Shown: positions 1 to 8,857, counted from the first letter of the stretch. The stretch is 64,000 nucleotides of DNA from Methanosarcina sp. UBA5 (GCF_002505485.1 NZ_DAVG01000103.1:13784-77783), one strand, 5' to 3'. The notes: generated by a model not told the origin, from the sequence alone. Numbers and translations: made by a program.

Positions 1-2127
1 AATTTTCTGTCCTCCAAAGAAGACATCCACCCCGTCAACAGGCTTGTTTTCCACGGAGTCCGTTACCTTTATGTTAATCTGGTCTCCTACACGGACAGTT
101 TCAGGAGAAACTGAAACCAAAAGTTTCAGGACACCCTGTGCAAGGACATCCACGTGCTTAGTTCCGGAAACGTAACCCTCCCGACTCGCAGTTACAGTGA
201 AACTGCCTTCCTTGCCGGGGGTGAAGGTGAGATTTCCGCCGTCTCCAGTAGTGCCTATACTGTCGTTTCCAACAGAGACTTCAACACCGCCGACTGAAAC
301 ATTTCTCGCCTTTACCAGGATTTCGGTCGGCTTCCCAACTGCAAGTGCATCGGGCATTTCAATGTCCAATTGGTCTCCTGCTCCGGTCTCGATTTCGACA
401 AAGGGATAAAAACGCAGGACTGAAGCATCGGCGACCCTGAATTTGACGTTGCCCATAAGGTCTACAACATCGCCCCTTGAAAGGGAGATTGAGTCCTCAT
501 TTTTCATTGTGATGCCTGAGTCGGAAATCGAAGTTATTTTCATTTCACCGAAAGAATCTCCCTCCGAGATTTCCAGATAATCATCCGAGATCTGGAAGAT
601 TCCCTCTACAAATACGGCATCTGTTTCGGTGGAACGGAAGACCGTACTTACATGAACTGCGATCATCGGAACATCTTTAGCCCCTCCTATATCAGCTTCG
701 TAAACATAGTCCCCGTTCTGGGAAACTATTCCCGAGTCCAGGAGCTTTCCATTCTTATAAAGCTCGAGAAGTACGCTTTTCCCATTAACATCGACCTCGG
801 CTGCTTTAAGGGAGTAGCCGTTCTCCAGGGCTAAAGAAGAACCAGTAAATAGGGACTTTTTGTCATTGTCATCAATCAGAACTTTTGAAAGTACACTGTC
901 CGAAAGTACACTTACGCCCTTAGAGTTGCCAAGAGTGTTTGCAGGATATCCTGCAAAATATTTCTCTGCCACGAAGCCTATAACTTCATAACTTCCCCAG
1001 CCCTCATGTTCAAATTTGACATTTGCAGGCTTCGTAGAATAGACAAGGGCTTCATCATTAATTGTCCTGCCATCGAGTTTTTCAATGGTAAGGCTTTCAG
1101 TGGAAATATTTTCGTCGATGTTATAATAGAAACCTTCGAAGTTAAAAGGCGTCCAGATCATAGTATCAAACTTATCATCGTGTACAGTTCCCCTTAGTTC
1201 ATAGGTTCCGGGCTCGGAGGTTTCAACTATTGGGGCAAAACGAAGTTCATTGGCATCGGCCACGACAAAATTCAGTTTACCCATAATATCAACAATGTCG
1301 CCCTTGCTAAGCGAGATCGAATCGCTATTTCTCATTTTTATGCCTGAACTTGAGGTGGAACTTACCTCCATTTCTCCGAACTCATCGCCATTCTGGATTT
1401 TAACATACTGGTCTGATATCTGGAAAATCCCTTCCACGAAAACCGCATTGGTCTCTCTGCCGCTGAAGATCTGGGCAAAATGGACTGCAATTATGGGTAC
1501 ATCTTCGGTATCTCCGAGGTCGGCTGTATATACATAGTCGCTATTAGAGGACAGGAAGGCTTCATCGATTACTTTGCCGTCCTTTTCAAGCTGTACCCAG
1601 ACGGTATTTCCGTTAATATCAACCTCAACTATGTTCAGGGAGTATCCTTCTTCAAGAACAAGAGAGGAACCCGTATACAGGGATTTCCTATCATCAGTGT
1701 CCATCAGAATTTTTGAAAGTTGTCCACCCGAGATAACGCTAATCTCTTTATTTCCAAAGCTTGAGTTTGCGGTGTATCCTGCAAAGTAGCGCTCTGCCAT
1801 AAACCCTATAACTTCATAAGAACCCCAATTTCCATACTCAAAATCGGTCTGTATGGGTACTGTTTCGTACTGCAGATTGCCCTCTTCGATTGTCCGGCTG
1901 CCCTTACTGAGCTGAACTGTCAGATTCTCGGAACCTTCTCCGGTATCCAGATCATAGTAAAAACCCGAGTAAGTCTGAGGCGTCCATGTGTAGGTAAGGT
2001 TCTGAGTTGCATTTTCATCCCAGATGCGGTTGCCTGTAGAATCTAAAGCCTGGGCAGCTGCACTTAGACACAGCAACCCTAATGCAAGAAATACGCATAA
2101 AATCTTGATGTAGCTCTTAATCCCCAA
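1..2127 (-). CDS. S-layer-domain surface protein, 3' end outside the window
   Basis: This is a secreted cell-surface protein of the methanosarcinal S-layer family (DUF1608, S-layer duplication domain). The reading frame is open from a TTG start at 2127 to the window edge (709 codons). The TTG is preceded by GAGGAGGT at good spacing, and no better ATG lies nearby. It begins with a signal peptide (hydrophobic run then AAAQA). Two S-layer domains of about 290 residues follow, each with the block ending EVIGFxAEkYFAGY and the block GDxxDxMGxxxFxVADAxxLRF. After them comes an Ig-like or regulatory-type fold (KPTEILVKARNVSVGGVEVS), which the major S-layer protein at 11327 lacks. The C-terminal end and any anchor are outside the window. 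It is probably a minor or alternative surface-layer component; that role is inference. Confidence 0.85.
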   Translation of the reverse strand, partial: MGIKSYIKILCVFLALGLLCLSAAAQALDSTGNRIWDENATQNLTYTWTPQTYSGFYYDLDTGEGSENLTVQLSKGSRTIEEGNLQYETVPIQTDFEYGNWGSYEVIGFMAERYFAGYTANSSFGNKEISVISGGQLSKILMDTDDRKSLYTGSSLVLEEGYSLNIVEVDINGNTVWVQLEKDGKVIDEAFLSSNSDYVYTADLGDTEDVPIIAVHFAQIFSGRETNAVFVEGIFQISDQYVKIQNGDEFGEMEVSSTSSSGIKMRNSDSISLSKGDIVDIMGKLNFVVADANELRFAPIVETSEPGTYELRGTVHDDKFDTMIWTPFNFEGFYYNIDENISTESLTIEKLDGRTINDEALVYSTKPANVKFEHEGWGSYEVIGFVAEKYFAGYPANTLGNSKGVSVLSDSVLSKVLIDDNDKKSLFTGSSLALENGYSLKAAEVDVNGKSVLLELYKNGKLLDSGIVSQNGDYVYEADIGGAKDVPMIAVHVSTVFRSTETDAVFVEGIFQISDDYLEISEGDSFGEMKITSISDSGITMKNEDSISLSRGDVVDLMGNVKFRVADASVLRFYPFVEIETGAGDQLDIEMPDALAVGKPTEILVKARNVSVGGVEVSVGNDSIGTTGDGGNLTFTPGKEGSFTVTASREGYVSGTKHVDVLAQGVLKLLVSVSPETVRVGDQINIKVTDSVENKPVDGVDVFFGGQKI

Positions 2128-2717
2128 ATTAAACCTCCTCTATATTTTATGAACCGGGAGCGTAACTTTCAGGCCTCCGAAAGGAAAAAATAGGAAAACA
2201 ATTTCCTGAACATCCGGAATACGCCCTGAACAGGATACCCCCGCTTATTTGAGTTAAATAGGTATTCAACTATACGTATTTTTTAATATCTCATGCATCA
2301 AATAAAAAATTTTTGGAGATTAGATAAAATATTTTTGAAAATCAAGGAATAAAAAAATAAGAGATAATAAAATAAGGAATCCTATGCCGTAAAAACCTTA
2401 AAATCCTTTTCAGAAGAATTTTTGATAACATAACAATTCAGAGGTAATAATTGTAAGTATGAAAATCGAGTAAAGCCAGGAAAATATATTATCACAGTCG
2501 GCTTTTATTCACGTTTGAGATAAAGGTCTGAAGATAAATTCAAAAATTCCTTTTTTCCTAGAAAATCAACTTGAACTTGGTATACACAAATTATAAGTTT
2601 GAAGAAGCGATTTCTGACACTTACAAGCAGAAATCAGCGTAATAAGATCTATTAAGATCCATTATAAGATTCATAAAGATTCATTCTGCAGAATAAAAAT
2701 ATGGAGCCGTCTCTGGC
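2128..2717. other. Intergenic region between divergent genes
   Basis: AT-rich spacer of 590 bases between the leftward S-layer-like gene and rightward cca. It must hold both promoters. No gene, RNA or clear repeat was recognised. Confidence 0.5.
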
Positions 2718-4082
2718 ATGGAAACGTATACAGGCATTCCCGAAGAATTAAAGCTTGCAGTCCTTGAGAGAATAAAACCCACTGAACCTGAAAGAGAAAA
2801 ACTTCTTTCGATCCAGGAAGAACTCGCCTCGCAAGTAAAAATGGCAGCAGAGAAACTTAGCGTACTAGGCGTGCTTGTAAAAATGGTGGGCTCCGCTGCC
2901 AGAGGCACCTGGCTTTCAGGCACTCACGATATTGATGTTTTTATAAGCTTTCCTGAAGAAACCTCTAGAAAGGAACTGGAGACCCTGGGCATGGCAATTG
3001 CAAGAGAAGTAGCAAAACATTCTGAGCATGCTGAAGACCGCCATGCTGAACACCCTTACCTGAACATTATCTACAAAGGCTTTGATGTGGATCTTGTCCC
3101 CTGTTTCAGGGTTCCCTCGGCTTCCCAGATCAAATCTGCAGTTGACAGAACGCCTTTTCACAACGATTTTGTCAAGCCTCGCATAAAAGGGCACGAAGAT
3201 GAGGTTCTGCTTTTGAAGCAATTCATGCGCGGAGGCAGAGTATATGGCTCGGAACTCAAGACCCAGGGCTTTTCAGGCTACCTGACCGAACTTCTGGTAA
3301 TCCACTACGGCTCCTTTGAAAATACCGTCTGTGCAGCCTGTTCCTGGAAGCCAGGCGAGAAAATCGATATAATGCAGCACTCGGAAATCGAGCACGAAGA
3401 GCCTCTTGTAGTGGTCGACCCGACCGACCCCAGGCGAAATGTGGCAGCAGCCCTTTCCCTTGACAAATTCTGCATGTTCATAGACCACTGCCGGGAGTTA
3501 CTGAAAAACCCCGAACTCAGTTTCTTTTTTCCAGTTCCTCTCCTGCCCCTTGAGGACAGCGAAATCCTGGAAAGGCTTGAAAACCGGAAGAGCACCCAGC
3601 TTACGATCGTTTTCAAAACCCCGGATGTGGTAGAGGATGTGCTCTTTCCGCAGCTCTATAAAATGGAGCAGGCAGTAGCCACCCTTCTGAAAGAATATGA
3701 GTTTACAGTGATAAAAACCGGTGTCTGGTCAGGCAAAACCGAAACTGCAGTTATGCTGGAACTCATCTCAGGTACCCTTCCCCACGTAAAAAAACACATC
3801 GGCCCTCCGGTTTGGGTTAAAGTACACGCCGAGAAGTTCAAGGAAAAATATCAGGCGGCAGACGGCGTTTTCGGAGGTTATATCGAAAACGGGAAATACG
3901 TCTTTGAAATCCGGCGCAAGTATCCGACGGCAAAAGGGCTTATCGAAGACCGGCTCATGAGTTGCTCCCTTGGGAAACAGGTGCATCAGAGCGTGAATGA
4001 AGGTTTTGAGATTATAGAGAATGCCGGAATTTGCAGATTGGAAGATCCTAATTTCAGGGTTTTTTTGAGGAAATGGGTGTAA
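2718..4082 (+). CDS. cca: CCA tRNA nucleotidyltransferase (archaeal class I CCA-adding enzyme)
   Basis: Adds or repairs the 3'-terminal CCA of tRNAs from CTP and ATP. The length of 454 residues matches archaeal class I enzymes. The polymerase-beta-type nucleotidyltransferase signature is near residue 57: GSAARGTWLSGTHDIDVF, with the catalytic DxD, and a further acidic position in GFDVDLVPC. The KTQGFSGYLTELLV block of the central domain is also intact. The last ~82 residues form the tail domain, and this segment is duplicated as a free fragment at 17874-18119. The ATG at 2718 gives the usual N-terminus. The gene stands alone, divergent from the S-layer-like gene upstream. Call is firm. Confidence 0.97.
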   Translation: METYTGIPEELKLAVLERIKPTEPEREKLLSIQEELASQVKMAAEKLSVLGVLVKMVGSAARGTWLSGTHDIDVFISFPEETSRKELETLGMAIAREVAKHSEHAEDRHAEHPYLNIIYKGFDVDLVPCFRVPSASQIKSAVDRTPFHNDFVKPRIKGHEDEVLLLKQFMRGGRVYGSELKTQGFSGYLTELLVIHYGSFENTVCAACSWKPGEKIDIMQHSEIEHEEPLVVVDPTDPRRNVAAALSLDKFCMFIDHCRELLKNPELSFFFPVPLLPLEDSEILERLENRKSTQLTIVFKTPDVVEDVLFPQLYKMEQAVATLLKEYEFTVIKTGVWSGKTETAVMLELISGTLPHVKKHIGPPVWVKVHAEKFKEKYQAADGVFGGYIENGKYVFEIRRKYPTAKGLIEDRLMSCSLGKQVHQSVNEGFEIIENAGICRLEDPNFRVFLRKWV

Positions 4083-4096
4083 AAAGATTGCTATAG

Positions 4097-4185
4097 AGTT
4101 TGTTTCAAAACTCAAAATTTGCTGCTTGAATATTATATTTCGAATAGTCAATCAGATCCTGATCACAAAAACAACCCTGAAAACT
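4097..4185. repeat. Degenerate dispersed repeat, related to 37044-37133
   Basis: The stretch just after cca shares ordered blocks with 37044-37133: TCAAAATTTG, then CTTGA, then a TGATCAC block, then TTGATGAT, in the same orientation and spacing. It looks like an old non-coding repeat. Identity is low, so this is tentative. Confidence 0.35.
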
Positions 4186-4234
4186 TTTGATGATAAAGAA
4201 CAAATTTCGGGATGTCCACTAGTCCTTCACTTTA

Positions 4235-4882
4235 TCATGTCTTTTTTGGATCACGTTTACTCTGAATATATGTAATAGCACCTGGAAGTAGTGAAACAAA
4301 AATTATTCCAAGTATTACAAAGCTGAAGTTATCTTTTACAACTGGCAAGTTTCCGAAAAAGTATCCTCCAAAAAAGAATGACATTACCCATGCAACTCCC
4401 CCAACGACATTGTAGCTAATAAATGTCGAATAGGGCATTGTTCCTATTCCTGCTACAAATGGTGCAAAAGTCCGGATAACAGGAACAAAGCGAGCTAGAA
4501 TTATTGTTTTCACTCCGTATTTCTCAAAGAATGCATGTGTACGGTCAAGGTGTTCCTGTTTAATAAACCGTATATTTTCATAACTTGTTACTCGATTTCC
4601 TACTAGATGACCTATTTGATAATTGACAGTATCTCCTGCAACAGCTGCGAGACATAGAACAACAAATATAGTAAATAAATTGAACGAACCACTGGCAGCC
4701 AGAGCTCCTGTTGCAAAGACAAGAGAATCACCCGGTAAGAAAGGAGTTATCACCAGACCTGTCTCACAAAAGATAATAGCAAACAACAGTAAATACGTTA
4801 ATAGACCATATTCATTTGTTATTGCACTTAAATATGTGTCAAGATGCAAAAATAAATCGATAAAATAGTTTAAATTTTCCAT
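4235..4882 (-). CDS. DedA family (SNARE-associated/VTT domain) membrane protein
   Basis: Integral membrane protein of the DedA family, 215 residues with about five hydrophobic segments. It shows the family blocks: an ETGLVITPFLPGDSLVFATG segment near residue 40, a GDTVNYQIGHLVG segment (~83), FFEKYGVKTIILARFVPVIR (~113) and a VVGGVAWV block near 157. DedA proteins take part in lipid scrambling or envelope homeostasis and proton-motive-force-dependent resistance. The start lies 32 bases after the stop of the upstream four-repeat membrane protein on the same strand, so the two are probably co-transcribed. The cellular role here is inferred from the family. Confidence 0.92.
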   Translation of the reverse strand: MENLNYFIDLFLHLDTYLSAITNEYGLLTYLLLFAIIFCETGLVITPFLPGDSLVFATGALAASGSFNLFTIFVVLCLAAVAGDTVNYQIGHLVGNRVTSYENIRFIKQEHLDRTHAFFEKYGVKTIILARFVPVIRTFAPFVAGIGTMPYSTFISYNVVGGVAWVMSFFFGGYFFGNLPVVKDNFSFVILGIIFVSLLPGAITYIQSKRDPKKT

Positions 4883-4914
4883 ATGGACACTTCTACAGGA
4901 TGTTTATTAATACA

Positions 4915-5697
4915 TCACTCATAGCATTTTTGCAGTTTAGCTTTTCGTTCAGATAAAACGATTAAAGACAGAATACAAATAAGCAACACTGCTGATGCTG
5001 AATAGCGGCTTAATGCCAATCCGCCAGAACTGATCGGTTTATCCAGAAAGTCGCCAACTACTGCTCCGAGAGGTCGCGTAAGAATGAACGCAGTCCAGAA
5101 AAGGGCAGTGGGGGATATTTTGGTCCAGAAGTATGCCGCTGCAACAAGTAATAGCAGAGTGCCAAATACTATAGCAGCGCCGGAATAGCCTAAGCCCATA
5201 GTATCAGCAGTCCAATCACCAAGGGCTGTGCCCAAGGTTTGAGAGAACATGATCGTTCCCCAATAGAACATCTCCGTTTTCGGAGAGTTAACGGTATCTA
5301 CAGAAACAGATCCCATTGCGCGCTTCCAAATGAACAATGATCCAACGAGAAGCACTAAAAGCAGGGTGGATCCGCCCGCATATCCGATTCCCAAAGACCG
5401 CGTACAAAAATCAGCCAATGTCGTACCTAACGTTGTCGTGGCGATGATGGTTATCCAATAGATGTAGGGGTTGAGCTTCTTTTCACGGATCTGTGTGATA
5501 ACAGTGGCGACAAAAAACAAAGTAAAGATCATCGTGCCAACAAGATAGCCCAGGTTTATAGACATGGTAACTGCGTCCCCACCAGTCTCACCAAGAGTGG
5601 TGGCAAATATCTTGATGATCCAGAACATAAGTGTTATTTCGGGAACCTTGCGAACTATTTCGCTTGTATTGAATTTATCGGATTGAATATTTACCAT
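4915..5697 (-). CDS. Four-repeat membrane protein, COG4705-type, copy A
   Basis: Polytopic membrane protein of 260 residues with about eight hydrophobic segments and no known biochemical function. It contains four internal copies of a (T/R)xLGxxxxD motif, each followed by a helix: TLGETGGD (~34), TLGTTLAD (~88), TLGTALGD (~154) and RPLGAVVGD (~208). The fourfold build and the buried Asp/Thr suggest a transport or ion-binding function, but that is inference. It is paralogous to the protein at 6645-7466. Its promoter region carries the 19-bp iterated motif described at 5746-5799. The ATG at 5697 follows an AAGGAGAA ribosome-binding site. DedA follows on the same strand. Confidence 0.85.
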   Translation of the reverse strand: MVNIQSDKFNTSEIVRKVPEITLMFWIIKIFATTLGETGGDAVTMSINLGYLVGTMIFTLFFVATVITQIREKKLNPYIYWITIIATTTLGTTLADFCTRSLGIGYAGGSTLLLVLLVGSLFIWKRAMGSVSVDTVNSPKTEMFYWGTIMFSQTLGTALGDWTADTMGLGYSGAAIVFGTLLLLVAAAYFWTKISPTALFWTAFILTRPLGAVVGDFLDKPISSGGLALSRYSASAVLLICILSLIVLSERKAKLQKCYE

Positions 5698-5745
5698 AAT
5701 ATTCTCCTTGTTATTTATGATCCACCACTCTTGATAAATAGTTAC

Positions 5746-5799
5746 AAATATATTGATTCTGGTACATTATTCGAATGTTAGTACAGCACTCGAATTATC
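5746..5799 (-). promoter_or_regulatory. Promoter of the copy A gene: TATA box plus two 19-bp iterons
   Basis: Reading leftward, an archaeal TATA-like AATATATTTG (5745-5754) lies about 50 bases before the start codon at 5697. Directly upstream of the box are two head-to-tail 19-bp units on the + strand, gtacattattcgaatgtta (5762-5780) and gtacagcactcgaattatc (5781-5799). The arrangement is what one expects of an operator or activator site. The same block recurs at 7546-7599. Confidence 0.6.
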
Positions 5800-5940
5800 A
5801 GAAGCGCAGCCCCTGACAACGGCGACTTCAAACAGAAAGACGATCACAGAGAGTATAGGAATAACTACCGTCATAACCACTTTCATCCTGGTCACTAGGA
5901 AAAACACAGAGAAGATCACAAAGAGTACAGGAACAACCAC
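5767..5940 (-). CDS. Possible small hydrophobic protein with an internal duplication
   Basis: A leftward frame from a GTG at 5940 to a TAA at 5767 would encode 57 residues with two similar hydrophobic halves: a VVVPVLFVIFSVFFLVTR segment, then TVVIPILSVIVFLFEVAVV. The DNA behind them is an imperfect tandem repeat of about 68 bp. A TATTTATAG box lies just upstream near 5950. There is no clear ribosome-binding site and the end overlaps the iterons, so it may instead be a decayed duplication. Low confidence as a gene. Confidence 0.2.
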   Translation of the reverse strand: MVVPVLFVIFSVFFLVTRMKVVMTVVIPILSVIVFLFEVAVVRGCASDNSSAVLTFE

Positions 5941-6132
5941 TGGGTTGTTGTCTATAAATAGTCACAGTCTATAAGACTGCCTACTGGACTACAACTAAAC
6001 AGTAGAACAATAACTAAAAATTAGATGTAATTAAATTGGCTAGCTTGATTACTAATCATATTAAACGCTAGCCAGTTAGGTAATTTGGTTGTGGTGCAAA
6101 AATCTCGTAATTTATAAGTAAAAATTTGAGAT

Positions 6133-6594
6133 TCAGACGGATTTATCCCAACCTTGCCCAAAATCCACCAATGGCCTAACCTCATAGATCTCGAAAGTCA
6201 CCGTAGCATATATCATTTTTGCGGCTTCCTCGCCGGCGAGATTAGCGGTCTGGCTTCGGATCATTTCAAGCATTTCTCCGGAAGTCGCATATTCCTTCAT
6301 CCTCATATAAACCCGGATCCCCTTCCAGTCCATGACTGAACTTCCTGATTCCATGTTCATCTTCACTGCGTTTGAAGAATCTGTACACTACTCCATGATT
6401 ATGTAGATGACATTTGGATTATCCAGAAGATTTGTGAAGGTGCGATTCTTAGCCGTTGCCACTACAACCGTCTTTTCATCGATCATATGAGGTGAGCCAA
6501 AGATTGCTGAATCGACTTTTCCATCACTGCTAGATGTGCTGAGTAAGCCAAGTCTGGGTGTTTTGTTGAAATATTCCATTAAATTTGCTGACAT
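6133..6594 (-). CDS. Pyridoxamine 5'-phosphate oxidase-like flavin protein with an in-frame UAG
   Basis: A small split-barrel protein of the pyridoxamine-phosphate oxidase-like family, which binds FMN or F420. The first half (6388-6594) reads from ATG with an AAGGAG site through YFNKTPRLGLLST, FGSPHMIDEKTVVVA and NRTFTNLLDNP to YIIME, then meets TAG at 6388-6390. The same frame continues without another stop through DWKGIRVYMRMKEY, AGEEAAKMIYATVTFEIYEV and a GQGWDKSV end. Read through, it is 153 residues. UAG encodes pyrrolysine in Methanosarcina, so read-through or Pyl insertion is possible. The UAG sits at the start of a ~14-codon stretch (CTDSSNAVKMNME follows it) that appears to be extra relative to the family pattern, so an in-frame insertion into a dying gene is the alternative. 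It lies between the two COG4705-type paralogues. Confidence 0.7.
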
Positions 6595-6644
6595 ATTCTA
6601 TCTCCTTCGTGTTAATATCATCACTCATATTGTCGGAGTAATCT

Positions 6645-7466
6645 CTACTCCACAATATGGCTCTCGTCTTTTTTAGTCTTAGTAAGATAGAGAACTAAGC
6701 TCAAAATAGTCACGAGAAAAACTGCGTTTATTCCCATCGTGCTCAGAGCAAGACCACCCGCATTAAGAGGCTGCGATAGATAGTCACCAATAGAGGCACC
6801 GAGAGGACGTGTCAATATATAAGCCATCCAGAAGGCTGCCACTGAATTCAAATTAAAGCGATAATAGGCTATGGTCACGATTCCAATAAGTGTAGCGAAC
6901 ATAAGTGCTGACTTCCAATAACCCACATTGAGACCTTCTGATGTGAGGTCGCCAGCAGCAGTACCTAGGGCAAATGTGAACAAGATAACCAACCAGTAGA
7001 ATGCCTCTCTCTTAGTCGTATAGATAGAGTGAATGGATAATGTCTTCTCATTTGCATACCAAGCTGCAAATGTCGCCACCAGTGCGAAGGTGAAGATGAT
7101 GGTAGTTGTCTCTAGAGCTACTCCATAGTTGTCTACAAGGTTGTCAGTAATCAATGTACCGACAATGCTGATCATCACAACGGCTAGCCAATAGATCCCT
7201 GGCACGTACTTTCTTGATCGGAACTGAAAGAACAGCGCAATAAGCAAGAAACTGCTCATGATAACGGTTGTGAGGGTCAAGCCAAAGTTTAGATTAAAGG
7301 TAAGGAAGTCTGCAGCTGTTTCACCTACGGTTGTAGCCATGACCTTAATAATCCAAAAGAAAATCGTAACTTCTGGAACTTTACTCAACATCTGTCGACT
7401 TCGTAATAAAGAGGAAGCGACTTCACAAAAATTAGAGGAATTTTCCTCATCGTTGCCCGATATCAT
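6645..7466 (-). CDS. Four-repeat membrane protein, COG4705-type, copy B
   Basis: A paralogue of the protein at 4915-5697: 273 residues, about eight hydrophobic segments and the same fourfold motif: TVGETAAD, IVGTLITD, ALGTAAGD and RPLGASIGD. The shared opening KVPEVTIFFWIIKVMATT and the closing RPLGA...GGLALS block make common descent clear. Copy B has ~16 extra N-terminal residues (MISGNDEENSSNF...). The promoter region is also shared with copy A, including TATA box and iterons, so the gene and its control region were probably duplicated together. Function unknown; a membrane transport role is inference. Confidence 0.85.
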   Translation of the reverse strand: MISGNDEENSSNFCEVASSLLRSRQMLSKVPEVTIFFWIIKVMATTVGETAADFLTFNLNFGLTLTTVIMSSFLLIALFFQFRSRKYVPGIYWLAVVMISIVGTLITDNLVDNYGVALETTTIIFTFALVATFAAWYANEKTLSIHSIYTTKREAFYWLVILFTFALGTAAGDLTSEGLNVGYWKSALMFATLIGIVTIAYYRFNLNSVAAFWMAYILTRPLGASIGDYLSQPLNAGGLALSTMGINAVFLVTILSLVLYLTKTKKDESHIVE

Positions 7467-7545
7467 TTTCGAATCATCTTTTACTAATTATTTGTAAAAA
7501 TATCCATAAATTCAGAAACATAGCCACACTTGGATAAATAATTAC

Positions 7546-7599
7546 AAATATATTGATTCTGGTACAGTACTCGAATATTGATACAGTACTCGAATTATC
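7546..7599 (-). promoter_or_regulatory. Promoter of the copy B gene: TATA box plus two 19-bp iterons
   Basis: The TATA-like AATATATTTG lies at 7545-7554, about 80 bases before the start at 7466. The iterons are gtacagtactcgaatattg (7562-7580) and atacagtactcgaattatc (7581-7599). The block from the GATAAATA at about 7533 to the second iteron is nearly identical to 5733-5799. The IS605-type element sits immediately upstream. Confidence 0.6.
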
Positions 7600-7600
7600 A

Positions 7601-7632
7601 GAAAAATAAACCTACTGAAAAATAAACCTACT
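7601..7632. repeat. 16-bp tandem duplication
   Basis: gaaaaataaacctact occurs twice without a spacer (7601-7616 and 7617-7632), next to the iterons and the IS end. Confidence 0.7.
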
Positions 7633-7639
7633 ATTAGTG

Positions 7640-7800
7640 AACTACCACGAGGCTAAAGACCTCGTGGCTTCCTAGTTCATCCCCCTTTCTACTGAAAGCA
7701 AGTCCCTAGGCTCTTCCCCACGTTCCGTAGGTGCTAAACAGGTTTTAAATCCCTATTAGGTTTTGATCCATAAGTGCGAATTTTTTAATATTGATAGCGG
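7640..7800 (-). ncRNA. Predicted omega/reRNA region at the 3' end of tnpB
   Basis: In IS605-type elements the TnpB guide RNA overlaps the 3' end of tnpB and runs to the element end, with its guide taken from flanking DNA. Here that is the leftward region from the zinc-finger end of tnpB to the hairpin 7645-7667. It is placed by family position, not by a recognised fold. Confidence 0.35.
7645..7667. repeat. Left IS-end hairpin
   Basis: CCACGAGG (7645-7652) pairs perfectly with CCTCGTGG (7660-7667) around the loop CTAAAGA. It matches the right-end hairpin in stem length and loop. Confidence 0.85.
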
Positions 7801-8857
7801 CATTGAGATCCCTATCATGCTTTGTTTTACAGTCAGGACAGACCCATTCTCTATCTTTCAAAGTTAAGTTTGAATTGTGGTATCCACAGACTGAGCAGAG
7901 TTTAGAGGATGGCTCAAACTGTCCTATTCTAAGAATGGTTTTTCCGTACCATTCAGCTTTATACTCTAACTTTGTTACAAAACTACTCCAAGCAGAATCT
8001 CCTATAGCTTGTGCTAAATGATGATTCTTAACCATACCTTTAACATTCAGAGTTTCCAGAGCTATAGCTTGGTTTTCGCTAACGAGTTTAAAAGAGAGTT
8101 TGTTCTGAAAATCATTTCTCTGATTTGTTATCTTCTCATATAGTTTTGCTAACAATTGCTTTGCTTTTTCTCTATTCTTAGAACCTATTTGTTTTCTTGA
8201 AACTCTTTTCTGAAGTATTTTAAGCCTCTGAAGAGAGTTTTTCAAGTATTTAGGATTCTCGATCTTTTCACCGTTTGATAGTACAACAAAATCTTTGATT
8301 CCTACATCTATTCCTATAGTGGTTACTTCTGTGAAGGACTGTCTAGATGGAAGCTCTTCATTATTTTCCACAAGAATACTAATGTAGTATTTTCCTGTGC
8401 ATGTTTTAGAAACAGTTGCTGTTTTAAGCTCTCCAACAAAGTTTCTGTGAAACACTGCTTTAATCTCCCCTATCTTTGGAAGTTTCACTACACCGGTCTC
8501 AAAATTCACAGAATAGTGTTGAGGTATTGGAAAAGCTTGAACAGGATTCTTTTTAGATTTGAATTTAGGAAAACCTTTCTTTTCTCTAAAGAATCGTGTG
8601 AAAGCTGACTCAACTTGTTTAGTCATTCCCTGTAGGGATTGAGAGTTAACGTCAGCTAACCAAGGGTTTTCTGTTTTCAAAGAAGGCATTAATTTGTTTA
8701 AGTCAAATCTTGATATAGATTTTTTAGTTTGTTCATAAGTTTTAATTTTTTGATCAAGTGCCCAATTGTAGACAAACCTACAGCTACCAATGTGTTGATC
8801 TAATTGTATAGATTGTTCTACTGTAGGATATAGTCTAAAACGGTACGCTTTCATCAT
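7745..8857 (-). CDS. tnpB: TnpB, RNA-guided endonuclease of the IS605-type element
   Basis: RuvC-like TnpB nuclease, about 370 residues. The N-terminal block YRFRLYPTVEQSIQLDQHIG is typical OrfB. The RuvC acidic residues are present: D in IGIDVGIKDF, E in ALETLNVKGM and D in HDRDLNAAINI. The zinc finger between them is intact (CSVCG ... CPDC). A longer in-frame start at 8926 exists, but the conserved protein begins with the paired ATGs at 8857 and 8854, and the extra residues are not TnpB-like. All catalytic residues are present, so the protein looks functional. It is divergent from tnpA. Confidence 0.95.
   Translation of the reverse strand: MMKAYRFRLYPTVEQSIQLDQHIGSCRFVYNWALDQKIKTYEQTKKSISRFDLNKLMPSLKTENPWLADVNSQSLQGMTKQVESAFTRFFREKKGFPKFKSKKNPVQAFPIPQHYSVNFETGVVKLPKIGEIKAVFHRNFVGELKTATVSKTCTGKYYISILVENNEELPSRQSFTEVTTIGIDVGIKDFVVLSNGEKIENPKYLKNSLQRLKILQKRVSRKQIGSKNREKAKQLLAKLYEKITNQRNDFQNKLSFKLVSENQAIALETLNVKGMVKNHHLAQAIGDSAWSSFVTKLEYKAEWYGKTILRIGQFEPSSKLCSVCGYHNSNLTLKDREWVCPDCKTKHDRDLNAAINIKKFALMDQNLIGI

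Noticed and set aside
5771..5777. TTCGAAT words considered as T-arms of tRNA genes
   Set aside because: No acceptor stem, D-arm or anticodon arm can be drawn around them; no tRNA was found in the window.
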